Of a stretch of DNA of 64,000 nucleotides, positions 7,498 through 16,577 are shown one piece after another. The DNA lies in assembly GCF_030055435.1 (NCBI RefSeq), contig NZ_JASFYG010000001.1:206154-270153 (forward strand). The letters run 5' to 3'. The notes beneath the pieces are model-generated. The model ran no database searches and was not told where the DNA came from. It worked only from the letters and a program-made list of their open reading frames with translations. The position numbers and the translations under genes are program-made. The stretch is from Methanothermobacter sp. GTDB taxonomy: Archaea; Methanobacteriota; Methanobacteria; Methanobacteriales; Methanothermobacteraceae. Each line of letters starts with the position of its first letter. Positions within the stretch are counted from its first letter, which is position 1.

Positions 7498-8930
7498 ACC
7501 TCCAAGATGGGATTACAATGAGCCATGCCAGAACCCTCGCAAAAAATACCCTGTTTCTCCTCACAGCCACCATCTTCACCAACTTTGCGGCCTTTATCTG
7601 GAACGTCTACCTCGCAAGGTACCTTGGCAAGGAAGGTTTCGGTATACTCTCAGCGGCACTTGCCCTCACAGGCATATTCAGCATACTGGCTGACCTCGGG
7701 ATGGGGACCTACATTACAAGGGAGATTGCAAGGGACCCGGGTAGGGCCAGGGAACTTGCATCTGCTGGACTTGGTAACAGGCTGATCCTTTCACTAATTG
7801 TCCTGGTTATGATAATCCTCTTACCTGTAACAGGTATCTACAGGGGATCGGCTGCTGCGGTTATAATGTTCATAGGGGGTTACATGCTTGTTAACGCCTT
7901 CAGCTCATTCTTCAACAGCATGTTTCAGGGCTTCCAGCGGATGGAGTATCAGACAATCTGGAACATTCTCAACAGTTTCTTCATACTTATAGGGGTTCTC
8001 TCGGTAATCTGGCTGGGGGGTAGTGTTGTACATGTTGCCATCGCCTACCTCATTGCAGCGATTCTCTCTCTCACCTACTCAGTCTTAATATTCACAGGAC
8101 GCTTTTTCAAACCAGGCGTGGCTTTCAGCTGTGAACTGATAAGAAAAGGACTTCCATTTGGTATAACCAGTGTATTCTACCTGATCTACTTCTGGATAGA
8201 CTCTGTTATGCTCTCATTCATGAAGGGTGATGTATCCGTTGGTCTCTACAGTGCACCCTACAGGCTTCTCACAGTCATAAGCTCTCTCTATACAGTATAT
8301 CTGCTGGCAGTCTTCCCCATAATGTCCAGGTTCCATGTTGAGAGTTCCGATTCCCTCAGATTAACCTACAGGAAATCCTTAAAGTACCTGCTTATACTCG
8401 CGATACCCCTAATATCCATGGTTTTTACACTGGCAGGGCCCATAATAGAACTGATATTCTCATCAGAATACCTTGACTCTGTACCTGCATTACGGATTCT
8501 CATAACTGCAACCACATTCATGTTTGTAAACGGAATAACATCAAATCTTCTGGGTTCAGCCGATAGACAGGACACGGTTACACGTGTCACAGGTGCTGGG
8601 GCGCTCTTCAATGTAACCGTTAACCTGATACTAATCCCGCGCTTTGATTTTGTTGGGGCGAGTGCCGCTACCGTGATGACAGAATTTCTGATGATGATCC
8701 TCTTCCTTAAGGTGGTGAGGGAAATGGATTATGGTCCTTCAGTGGAAGATATCCTGATGGGCTGGAAACTTCTTCTTCCAGCCATTGCCTCTATCCTCAT
8801 TCTTTTAATTCCAGCACATATTATACTGAAGGCGGCCCTTGCCCTGCTGGTTTATGTGGCTGGAATCCTCCTCACAGGGGCCATTGACCATGTTGACAGG
8901 GCAATAATGAGGTCAATAATCAGGGGCTAA
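7494..8930 (+). CDS. Wzx-like polysaccharide flippase (MOP superfamily)
   Basis: This 478-residue protein has about 14 hydrophobic segments. The N-terminal NTLFLLTATIFTNFAAFIWN and ARYLGKEGFGILSAALAL patterns are typical of RfbX/Wzx O-antigen transporters. It would translocate lipid-linked oligosaccharides across the membrane. The ATG overlaps the epimerase stop as ATGA. A second ATG at 7518 has only a weak GGGAT upstream. It closes the plus-strand unit and converges with the UPF0104 gene, 30 bases downstream on the other strand. Two more flippases (19573, 52477) occur in the window. Confidence 0.88.
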   Translation: MNLQDGITMSHARTLAKNTLFLLTATIFTNFAAFIWNVYLARYLGKEGFGILSAALALTGIFSILADLGMGTYITREIARDPGRARELASAGLGNRLILSLIVLVMIILLPVTGIYRGSAAAVIMFIGGYMLVNAFSSFFNSMFQGFQRMEYQTIWNILNSFFILIGVLSVIWLGGSVVHVAIAYLIAAILSLTYSVLIFTGRFFKPGVAFSCELIRKGLPFGITSVFYLIYFWIDSVMLSFMKGDVSVGLYSAPYRLLTVISSLYTVYLLAVFPIMSRFHVESSDSLRLTYRKSLKYLLILAIPLISMVFTLAGPIIELIFSSEYLDSVPALRILITATTFMFVNGITSNLLGSADRQDTVTRVTGAGALFNVTVNLILIPRFDFVGASAATVMTEFLMMILFLKVVREMDYGPSVEDILMGWKLLLPAIASILILLIPAHIILKAALALLVYVAGILLTGAIDHVDRAIMRSIIRG

Positions 8931-8960
8931 AAGAGTCAGATCTCAACACAATTGTAAGGG

Positions 8961-9977
8961 CTATGTCTTAAAATCAAGTATGTAGGATCTTACCTCATCA
9001 AGTATGTCACCTGCATAGTATGATGAGAGTATCGCCCCCAGTACCGTCACTGACCAGAAGGATATGAGGCGATCAACGAGGGCTATGCTACCCGCCAGGA
9101 AACCTGGCACCCCAAATAAAACAAAGAGTCCAGCCATTGAAACCTCCATGGAACCCATACCACCAGGGAGTGCTGATAGTATTCCTATGAGGTTTGCAAG
9201 GAGGAATATAATGACAACCGCAGAGAATGGTATCTCAGTACCGAAGGATATGAAGACAAGGTACAGCCTCAGGCACTCCATGAGCCACGATAGAAGTGAG
9301 AGCCAAAATACAGCTCCAAGTGCCCTGAAGCTGGAGTAGGACCTTGTGTAACCTATCATATCCCTTATACCTGATGTGAGTCTGGCGTAGAGTTTCTCCA
9401 GGGTCTTCTCTGAGACTGGGAGTCTTTCAATGACCCTGTGTATTCTATGGTAGATCCTCAGGCTCTTCTCCTCCCTCCAGTTGACAAGGTATATGATGTA
9501 GGCTATGAGGGCCGAGAGAAATGCTCCGAAGAGGGCTATTATCCTTATTTTCGGCACGAAAACTGCGGCGCCAAATAAGAGGAATCCTCCTATTCCAATA
9601 TCAAAGAATCTTTCTGTTAAACCTGCTGATAGGCCCTCTGAGAGGTCTGTGCCATTCAGTTTTTTGCCTGCAACGGCATTCATGACCTCACCGGCACTCC
9701 TTATGGGGCTGAGGTTACCTGCAAAGAGGCCTATGGACTTCACAGTAAAGTTGGTCCCGATCCTCCAGGGCTGATCTATCAGCACACCCCACCGAAGCCC
9801 CCGCACAGCCACAACTCCAAGGTGGATTAGAAATGCCAGGACTATCAGTCTCCAGTCTGCCATGCGTACTGCCCTAAGAACCTTGAGGGGGCCCATCCAT
9901 AGTAGGAGGGCCAGAATGAGAAGCACACTGAGTATAAAGAAGTAAATTTTTTTCATGAAAACCATCCCATGCCCCAT
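8961..9977 (-). CDS. UPF0104/lysylphosphatidylglycerol synthase-like membrane protein
   Basis: This 338-residue protein has eight or so helices. It has the family hallmarks RGLRWGVLID after the second helix, a GLFAGNLSPIRSAGEV segment near residue 85, a conserved ER(F/I) motif (TERFFDIG) and LSALPGGMGSMEVSM near the C-terminus. Members include AglD-neighbour and MprF membrane-domain relatives, often linked to glycolipid synthesis or translocation. The start may be at ATG 9977 or, more like the family, ATG 9956 (MKKIYFFIL). It follows the GT2 gene at 9994 by 16 bases, so the two probably act on the same lipid carrier. Confidence 0.8.
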   Translation of the reverse strand: MGHGMVFMKKIYFFILSVLLILALLLWMGPLKVLRAVRMADWRLIVLAFLIHLGVVAVRGLRWGVLIDQPWRIGTNFTVKSIGLFAGNLSPIRSAGEVMNAVAGKKLNGTDLSEGLSAGLTERFFDIGIGGFLLFGAAVFVPKIRIIALFGAFLSALIAYIIYLVNWREEKSLRIYHRIHRVIERLPVSEKTLEKLYARLTSGIRDMIGYTRSYSSFRALGAVFWLSLLSWLMECLRLYLVFISFGTEIPFSAVVIIFLLANLIGILSALPGGMGSMEVSMAGLFVLFGVPGFLAGSIALVDRLISFWSVTVLGAILSSYYAGDILDEVRSYILDFKT

Positions 9978-9993
9978 AAAGACATATGCCAGG

Positions 9994-10674
9994 TCAGTTC
10001 ATGGCAGGTGATAATTTCCTGAGGAAAAGTCTTATAACGAATCTTATGTACCGTATCACATCAGCGGTGCCGATGTAGGACTTCTCATCCCCATACTTGC
10101 ATGTTACCGGGACCTCGGCTATTCTAAGACGGTGCCTTGATATTTCACATAATGCCTCGGATTCATATACATAATCATCGTAGGGTATGTCAACTATCAG
10201 CTGGGCGTATTCAGATGAAATTGCCCTGAAACCGCTCTGACTATCTGTTATACTGTAACCGGTTGCAAGCCTCAGTATCCATGTTGTTATCCTGTTTGAT
10301 AGCTGTCTGTGGAGGGGCATCGTATGGTGGTTGCTCCTTATAAATCTTGAGCCAATGATGAAGTCCCCCCCATTAACAGCCCCTGCAAGGCGGGGTATCA
10401 GGGAGGGATCATGCTGTCCATCAGCGTCCATGAAGACGATGACATCATATGACCCCTTGAGTGCCTCATGTATACCCGTCTTTAGGGCAGCACCCTTACC
10501 CATGTTCTCAGGGTGCCTTACCACCGTTGCACCGGCCATCTCTGCAAGTTTCCCTGTCTGATCCGTGCTCCCATCATCCACCAGTATAACATCCCCATGT
10601 TCAAGGGCACCCCTCACAACCGACTCAACGGTTCTCTCCTCATTGAATGCAGGTATAACCGTGACTATCCTCAT
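9994..10674 (-). CDS. GT2 glycosyltransferase, dolichyl-phosphate mannose/glucose synthase-like
   Basis: This 226-residue GT-A enzyme has VIPAFNEERTVESVV at the N-terminus, the nucleotide-binding VDDGSTDQT, and the metal-binding DADGQHD around residue 80, followed by GSRF. It lacks a C-terminal membrane domain, so it should act at the inner face of the membrane, transferring a sugar from a nucleotide donor to polyprenyl phosphate. Its ATG directly follows the stop of the GT4 gene at 10675, with GGTGG upstream, so translation is coupled. The donor sugar cannot be told. Confidence 0.88.
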   Translation of the reverse strand: MRIVTVIPAFNEERTVESVVRGALEHGDVILVDDGSTDQTGKLAEMAGATVVRHPENMGKGAALKTGIHEALKGSYDVIVFMDADGQHDPSLIPRLAGAVNGGDFIIGSRFIRSNHHTMPLHRQLSNRITTWILRLATGYSITDSQSGFRAISSEYAQLIVDIPYDDYVYESEALCEISRHRLRIAEVPVTCKYGDEKSYIGTADVIRYIRFVIRLFLRKLSPAMN

Positions 10675-11862
10675 TCAACCACCATCTTCCACAAGGCCCT
10701 TAAGTGTATCCTCAAACCTGTCTGTTATGATTTCCCAGTCGTTGGATTCAACGAACCTCCTTCCCCTCATTCCCTCCTCCTGGAGTCTGTCTGCCAGTTT
10801 AACTGCAACCTCAAGGGTTTCCTCCGGCCTCTCAATGTAGTGTATACCGTTACCCTCACCGAACTCCATGAAGATACCGGGGAGCCTTGTGGCTATCACA
10901 GGTTTTGCCATTGCAAGGTACTCATAGAGTTTTATGGGCACTATGTCCTGCATTATCTCCTCATCAATGTATGCTGGCAGTATGCAGATGTCAGAGGCTG
11001 CAACGAAGGAAGGTATCTCTGTGTAGGGCTGTCTACCTGTGAGTATGAGGCTTTCAAGGTTGTTCTCATCCCTTATCCTCTCAAGGTCAGCGTAGGCATC
11101 GCCATCCCCCACCACCATGAGCTTAACGTTGGGGTACTCCTCACGCCTCTCTGCCATGGCAGCTGCAAGTTCCCTGAGCCCCGAGAATGTGTAGAGGAAT
11201 CCCATGAAGAAGAGCAGGATGTCTGAATCCTCAACACCATACCTCTCCCTTATATGGGAACCGTCGAGGTTCGGGTCGAACTCTGCAAGGTCTATGCCCG
11301 CGTCTATCACCGCTGTCCTCCCGGCGCCGAGTTCAACTGCAAGCTGGTCCAGCTTCCTGTTTATGGTGAGGACCATGCTGGAGTTCTCAATCGTCTTCCT
11401 CATGAGAAGCTTCCCGAATCCCTGAAAGGCCCTCTCAGGTATGAGGGTGTAGAGGACATCTATGAGGTAATAGACAAAGGGTATTCCCCTCCTCTTGGCC
11501 TCCACAGAAGCCAGGTATGAGTTGATAAGGCCGAATCCCACAATGACGTCCGGTTTGAATTCCCTGAGCTGTCTCCTTATCTCCCTCCCATGGGTGAATG
11601 GTATTGAGAGGTAGTCAAGTACAGGGAACTTCAGGTGCCCTGGCCTTATAACGTCCACATCTGCGTCCTCCCTGACCTTATGGACTCCCCTGTAAACCCG
11701 CCGGGGGTTCCATAGTCCCCCTGAGTCGTCCTTCCTCCAGTCGATGGGGTAGTCTATGACCCTCACCTCATGGCCCCTGGCAGATAACCTGTCAAAGAGG
11801 TGGTGCTGCTGGTGGGGATTCCTCTCTATCCAGTCAGATTCCTGTACAACGAGTATCCTCAT
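10675..11862 (-). CDS. GT4 (group 1) glycosyltransferase
   Basis: This 395-residue GT-B enzyme has an N-terminal acceptor domain (ILVVQESDWIERNPHQQHHL) and a C-terminal donor domain with FMGFLYTFSGLRELAAAM and the retaining-transferase EX7E-like region PAYIDEEIMQDIVPIKLYEY, followed by AMAKPVIAT. It is a soluble, peripheral enzyme using a nucleotide sugar. The upstream epimerase (11892) ends 30 bases before it, so the genes from 14724 down to 8961 form a likely minus-strand operon. Confidence 0.88.
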   Translation of the reverse strand: MRILVVQESDWIERNPHQQHHLFDRLSARGHEVRVIDYPIDWRKDDSGGLWNPRRVYRGVHKVREDADVDVIRPGHLKFPVLDYLSIPFTHGREIRRQLREFKPDVIVGFGLINSYLASVEAKRRGIPFVYYLIDVLYTLIPERAFQGFGKLLMRKTIENSSMVLTINRKLDQLAVELGAGRTAVIDAGIDLAEFDPNLDGSHIRERYGVEDSDILLFFMGFLYTFSGLRELAAAMAERREEYPNVKLMVVGDGDAYADLERIRDENNLESLILTGRQPYTEIPSFVAASDICILPAYIDEEIMQDIVPIKLYEYLAMAKPVIATRLPGIFMEFGEGNGIHYIERPEETLEVAVKLADRLQEEGMRGRRFVESNDWEIITDRFEDTLKGLVEDGG

Positions 11863-11891
11863 GGGTGATCAGTCCAGTGGAGGGGGTGGTC

Positions 11892-12884
11892 CTAGAATTC
11901 GGCGCTCCCCTTTATGAGTTCCCAGTTTTCCCTGAACCACTCATGGGTCCTCTCAAGTCCCTCCCTGAAGGAAACCTTTGGCTCATAGTCCAGGAGCCTT
12001 CTGGCCTTCTCTATTGATGATAGCAGCCTTGTCTTGGCATCCCAGTCCCTTCGTGGCCTGTAGACAACACCTGCAGGGTTCTCTGTCAGTTCATTTATTA
12101 TGGTGGCCATCTCAATGACCCTGTGCTCCCTGCCTGATCCAAGGTTTATCGCCTCACCTACAGCCTCCTTCCTAACACCCATGGCCATGAGTCCGCTCAC
12201 GATGTCCTCAACGAAGGTCCAGTCCCTTGTCTCTGAACCGTCACCTGTGATTGGGAGTGGCTGCTGGTTCATGGCCCAGTAGAAGAAGTTTGGTATGACG
12301 TTCCGGTACTTGCCGGGCACCTCACCGGGGCCGAAGACGTTGAAGAACCTTGCATTGACTATGGGCATGTCATAGAGGTTGTGGAAGTAGTTGGTGTAAA
12401 GTTCCCCCAGGAGCTTCGTGACCTGGTATGGTGTGTGCAGTGATATCGAGATGTCATGTTCCTCGAAGGGTATCTTTGAGTCCAATCCATAGACACCGCA
12501 GCCTGAAGATGAGTATACGAACCTTTCGACGCCCACGAGCTGCGCATACTCCAGTACCTTGAGTATTCCAAGGCCGTTCACCAGGAGGTCCTTCTCAGGG
12601 TTGTCCACACTGTTCTGGTTGGCGAAGTGTGCAGCCAGGTGGAAGACGTACTCAGGCCTCTCCCTGAATACACGCTTGAGAACCTCATCGTCCAGTATGT
12701 CACCCTTCACAAACTCTATATTCTCATGTACCGGTATGTTCCATTCGTAGCTTGATGAGAGGTTATCAAGTATGATAACCCTTGCCCCATTCTCTGCAAG
12801 GCGGCCTGAGAGGTTGCTTCCAACGCAGCCGGCTCCACCGGTTACAAGTACACATTTACCATCATAAGCCCTGAATTCATCCAT
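11892..12884 (-). CDS. NAD-dependent epimerase/dehydratase (nucleotide sugar)
   Basis: This 330-residue extended SDR has VTGGAGCVGSNL (residues about 11-22), SSSGCGVYG and the catalytic YQVTK, then ARFFNVFGPGEVPGKYRNVI. The start at ATG 12884 is set by GGTGAT four bases upstream; the frame is open to 12911, which would include the ribosome site. The sugar-binding loops differ from the gene at 6556, so a different nucleotide sugar is likely, perhaps UDP-glucuronate or a dTDP-hexose. It sits between a GT2 and a GT4 gene, consistent with supplying their donor. Confidence 0.85.
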   Translation of the reverse strand: MDEFRAYDGKCVLVTGGAGCVGSNLSGRLAENGARVIILDNLSSSYEWNIPVHENIEFVKGDILDDEVLKRVFRERPEYVFHLAAHFANQNSVDNPEKDLLVNGLGILKVLEYAQLVGVERFVYSSSGCGVYGLDSKIPFEEHDISISLHTPYQVTKLLGELYTNYFHNLYDMPIVNARFFNVFGPGEVPGKYRNVIPNFFYWAMNQQPLPITGDGSETRDWTFVEDIVSGLMAMGVRKEAVGEAINLGSGREHRVIEMATIINELTENPAGVVYRPRRDWDAKTRLLSSIEKARRLLDYEPKVSFREGLERTHEWFRENWELIKGSAEF

Positions 12885-12907
12885 AAGAATCACCTTCCAT
12901 TTAATGG

Positions 12908-13780
12908 TCATCTGTAGTGGAGGATCATCCTCCTCACAGAGTCAAGTATAATGCCCGTGAACATGAAGAATGTTCCAAATAGGGTGAGCATGACAGCCAC
13001 TATTGTGGGGCCCATATTCACGCTCACACCGGTTATGTAGTCCCTTATGAATATAAGAGTCAGGACAGCCCCTGTGATGCCTATCAAGATGCCAGGGAGG
13101 GTGAAGTAGTAGAGGGGCCTTTTGAGTTCAATGTCCCCTATTATCCTCAGGAGCACAGAGACACCGTGGCTTATAGGGTTCCTGGTGGACCCATCAACAT
13201 CGTACCTCACACCAACCTCCACCTCCACTATCCTGAGACCCGCCTCGGCTGCATCTGAGAGCATCTCACTCTCAACCACAAAGCCGGGGTCCCGGAATCT
13301 GAAGTGAGGTATACTGTCTGCTGAGAAGGCCCTGAAACCACTCTGTGTATCGGTTATCTCAAGGCCGGTGGCGATGTTGGTGGCCCTGTCAAGTATCCTC
13401 TGGCCCACCCTCCTGTACCTCGGGGTGTTCTCATCCCTTCCATGAAGGTAGCGGCTTCCGTTCACGATATCAGCCTCACCCCGCAGTATGGGCTCCACAA
13501 GTTTCGGTATCTCAGCGGGGTTGTGCTGGCCGTCGGCGTCAAGGGTGACCACTATATCTGCATCTGCAGCCTGAAAACCTGTCTTGAGGGCAGCACCCTT
13601 ACCCATATTCTTATGGTGCCTTATCACCCTCGCCCCCGCCATCTCGGCCACATGTGCCGTCCTGTCAGTGGATCCATCATCAACCACTATAACCTCATCC
13701 ACATGCTCCCCTGTGAGGAGCGCCACCGAACCTATGGCGACCTCCTCATTGAAGGCAGGGATCACAGCAGCTATCCTCAT
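12908..13780 (-). CDS. GT2 glycosyltransferase with C-terminal membrane anchor
   Basis: This 290-residue protein has a GT-A domain (VIPAFNEEVAIGSVA, VDDGSTDRT, LDADGQHNPAEI, GSRYLHGRDENTPRYRRVGQ) with two predicted membrane helices after residue 220, as in archaeal dolichol-phosphate sugar transferases. ATG 13780 is preferred to 13816 because GAGGACTGAAG lies just upstream and the longer form would overlap the previous gene. It is paralogous to the GT2 at 9994 but carries the extra membrane domain. It sits in the minus-strand glycan operon between two epimerase genes. Confidence 0.87.
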   Translation of the reverse strand: MRIAAVIPAFNEEVAIGSVALLTGEHVDEVIVVDDGSTDRTAHVAEMAGARVIRHHKNMGKGAALKTGFQAADADIVVTLDADGQHNPAEIPKLVEPILRGEADIVNGSRYLHGRDENTPRYRRVGQRILDRATNIATGLEITDTQSGFRAFSADSIPHFRFRDPGFVVESEMLSDAAEAGLRIVEVEVGVRYDVDGSTRNPISHGVSVLLRIIGDIELKRPLYYFTLPGILIGITGAVLTLIFIRDYITGVSVNMGPTIVAVMLTLFGTFFMFTGIILDSVRRMILHYR

Positions 13781-13782
13781 CT

Positions 13783-14724
13783 TCAGTCCTCTATCCTGTA
13801 ATACCACTTCATCCACTCAACGGTGCGCCTTATACCCTCCTCAGGTGGGACCTTGGGGTCGTGTTTGAGGTCCCTCTCAGCCTTTGAGAAGTCCATTGTC
13901 TTGACCTTGGTGGTGAAGGGTTCTGACTCCTTGTAGGTGACTATTGAGTCATCTATACCCACGGCCTCAAGGACCATGTCAGAGTACTCCTTTATGTCGT
14001 GCTCCCATTCCCTGCGTCCGCCAACATTGTAGACCTCACCCGGTATGAAGTTGTCCACTATATTTGCAAATGTCCTCACAGAGTCCTCCACATAGTCTAT
14101 TATTCTCCTGTGCCCCTTGTAGACCGTATATGGCTTCCTGTGGAGGGCGTGGTAGATGAATATGGGTATGAATCCCTTATAGGGGGAATATGTCTCATGG
14201 GGTCCGTAGCAGTTCACCGGCCTCACACGGACTGTCTCTGTCCCGAACATTTTGGCCGAATTCATGCACATGAGTTCACCTGCCCACTTGGTGATGGCGT
14301 AGTCGTTCATCTGGTAGGTGTCACTTATAGGGTTCTTGACCATCACGTCCTCACTCATGACACCACTGTAGTCACCGTAGACCTCTGCAGAGGAGAAGAA
14401 GATCATCCTGAAGCCCAGTTTCTCCTGCATCCTCAGCATGTGCTTTGTACCTATAACATTGGTCTTCCAGAGGTTCTCATAGTAGTCCTCACCGTTCCAC
14501 CTTCCGTACTCAGCCGCCAGGTGGTAAACGTAATCAAATTTATCGTCCTCAAATATCCTTTCAACCTGCCTGTACTCCCTTACGTCTGCCCTCATGTAGT
14601 CCTCACGTTCGGTGTGCATGAGGTCAACCGCCAGGACCTCGTGGCCCCTATCTCTGAGTTCATTGACAAGGTTTGTGCCTATGAATCCGGCGCCGCCGGT
14701 TACGAGTATCCTCTGAGTCTCCAT
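13783..14724 (-). CDS. NAD-dependent epimerase/dehydratase (nucleotide sugar)
   Basis: This 313-residue extended SDR has VTGGAGFIGTNLV, FFSSAEVYGDYSG, the catalytic YAITKWAGE and RPVNCYGPHE. The AVDLM stretch after the Rossmann motif replaces the usual DNL/DDL. ATG 14724 follows AGGAGTGAT; a longer form from 14757 is possible. A TATA-like TTTATATGAC near 14809-14818 makes this the first gene of the minus-strand operon running to 8961. The residues shaping the substrate pocket differ from the other two epimerases, so it may be a dehydratase for a deoxy or amino sugar. Confidence 0.84.
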   Translation of the reverse strand: METQRILVTGGAGFIGTNLVNELRDRGHEVLAVDLMHTEREDYMRADVREYRQVERIFEDDKFDYVYHLAAEYGRWNGEDYYENLWKTNVIGTKHMLRMQEKLGFRMIFFSSAEVYGDYSGVMSEDVMVKNPISDTYQMNDYAITKWAGELMCMNSAKMFGTETVRVRPVNCYGPHETYSPYKGFIPIFIYHALHRKPYTVYKGHRRIIDYVEDSVRTFANIVDNFIPGEVYNVGGRREWEHDIKEYSDMVLEAVGIDDSIVTYKESEPFTTKVKTMDFSKAERDLKHDPKVPPEEGIRRTVEWMKWYYRIED

Positions 14725-14950
14725 ATCAGCATCACTCCTTTTAATGAATGATTCCATATCAGAATAAGGCTACTATCCACGTCAAATCTGAACTAATATT
14801 GATCCATGTCATATAAATACTTGAAGAGATGGTCAGCCAGTGGGCTATGTGACCCGTGACTCCTCTACAAATAGGAATAATGAAATGGACGGGTTCACAT
14901 CCCCCCTTATTACACCTAAAGATGTAATCCCTGGAAGCACACCCACAAAC

Positions 14951-16549
14951 TCAGGGTCTTATCTTCTCTGCGATTGCAATTCCACCTCTGGAGTATATAA
15001 CCCTGTATCCAGCTGGTAGTTGTGTCTGCTCTGTGTTGAATATATAGTAATCAGGGCTCAGATCACAGAAGTATTCTATGCACATCTCCATTTTCTGGGG
15101 ATGGAACCTTCTTGTAAAGACATAATCCCCAAGGTACCATGTGAAAGCAGGGCCCCTGTCTGATGCCACAACCTTATCCTTGAAGAGGGGATCATGACTC
15201 ATCAGCCAGCTGGCCGCCTCCTTTTCAGCATCAACAACAGCATAGTGTTCTGGCATGCCCGCCATGTAATAGAATGCAGATGAGAGCATCAGCAGAACAA
15301 CCATAGATGAGAGTGCATCTGATGCATGCCTCCACCTGACCAGTGCTGATAACTGGTTGATTGAAAGTGAAATACCATAAGCAACTGCCGGGAGGGCTGT
15401 TATAAGGTACCTGTCAACCTTAACAGGATGGAAACTGTGCATGGAGAGGTACGCAAGGAACCAGACGGCCATTGCAAGGTCAACGTATATTTTATCTTCC
15501 CCTCCCGTTATCCTGAGGATTGAAAGGGCCCATATGACTATCAGGACCTCACCGAGCACAAATGATATTCTCCCGAAAGTCAAGATGAATACTACTGAAA
15601 CCAAAAGGAATACTACTTTTTTATTGGTCTGTGCAGATAATATGATGTCCCTGTTTCTCCACAGAAGCACTGAGAAACCCCCCAGCAGGAGGGCGAGGAT
15701 GATGAATGCTGTGGGTGATGGCCCTGCAAGGGATGGATTTATCACCTTCAGATAATCACTGGATGGTATGGCCGAGATGTACTCTGGGATGTGTTTGAGG
15801 TAGTAGAGGCTGTCAACACTGTATCCCGGGTTTATTGACGTTGCTGATCCTGTTGCAGTACCCGTGAACTGTTTTATAAATGGGAAGGGTGTTTTAATGT
15901 TTCTGTAGAAGAAGTACCCGAATGGGAGATACAGGAGAAGGCCCACTGCGATTCCCTTCACAATGTCAGATAACTTTGACCTAATGTTGGGGTCAGTGAA
16001 TATTATAAGGCCGATGGGGAGGATCATGAGACCCGCAGTGTACCTTGTGAGGAATGCCGCCATTGCAACCGGAAATGTGAGATAGTAGAAGCGGCTGTCG
16101 CGTCTCCTTCCAAGAAGGGCCAGGTAGACCGCCCATATGGAGAGTGCTATTGAGGGCACATCCAGGGCCCCGGTGGCAGCCCATGATAAAACAACACTGA
16201 AGGATGCAAAGGAGATGCTTCCTGCAAGGCTCTCCAGTTCACTGAATCTGATCCTCAGGAGGAGGTACATTCCAATGACCGCGGCGACGTAGAAGGCAGA
16301 TGCAACTGCAAACACAACCTTCTCACCAGTAAATCCCAGCCTGAAAAATATGGAGATCACAGCCGGGAGGAAAGGTGGAAGGTAAAGCGCATCACCGGGT
16401 CCAAGGTGGGCCATCTTCATTGCATTGTTAACATAGAGGAATATATCCCAGTAGTATATACCGACACTGCTCTGAATTTCAAAAAGAATTAGAGCTATTA
16501 TAATTGCCACAAATGTAACGGCTGAAATAATTTTTCTGTCGCCTGACAT
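14951..16549 (-). CDS. GT39-like integral membrane glycosyltransferase
   Basis: This 532-residue protein has at least ten helices. The first loop carries YYWDIFLYVNNAMKMAHLG, with an Asp in the position of the catalytic acidic residue of PMT/ArnT/GT39-type enzymes, followed by LYLPPFLPAVISIF. A second extracytoplasmic domain is at the C-terminus. Such enzymes use polyprenyl-phosphate sugars on the outer face of the membrane, which would fit the dolichyl-phosphate sugar synthases nearby. The 194-bp gap downstream separates it from the operon starting at 14724. Membership of GT39 proper is an inference. Confidence 0.75.
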   Translation of the reverse strand: MSGDRKIISAVTFVAIIIALILFEIQSSVGIYYWDIFLYVNNAMKMAHLGPGDALYLPPFLPAVISIFFRLGFTGEKVVFAVASAFYVAAVIGMYLLLRIRFSELESLAGSISFASFSVVLSWAATGALDVPSIALSIWAVYLALLGRRRDSRFYYLTFPVAMAAFLTRYTAGLMILPIGLIIFTDPNIRSKLSDIVKGIAVGLLLYLPFGYFFYRNIKTPFPFIKQFTGTATGSATSINPGYSVDSLYYLKHIPEYISAIPSSDYLKVINPSLAGPSPTAFIILALLLGGFSVLLWRNRDIILSAQTNKKVVFLLVSVVFILTFGRISFVLGEVLIVIWALSILRITGGEDKIYVDLAMAVWFLAYLSMHSFHPVKVDRYLITALPAVAYGISLSINQLSALVRWRHASDALSSMVVLLMLSSAFYYMAGMPEHYAVVDAEKEAASWLMSHDPLFKDKVVASDRGPAFTWYLGDYVFTRRFHPQKMEMCIEYFCDLSPDYYIFNTEQTQLPAGYRVIYSRGGIAIAEKIRP

Positions 16550-16577
16550 AATTACAACCTGTCTATTGTTTTTAACT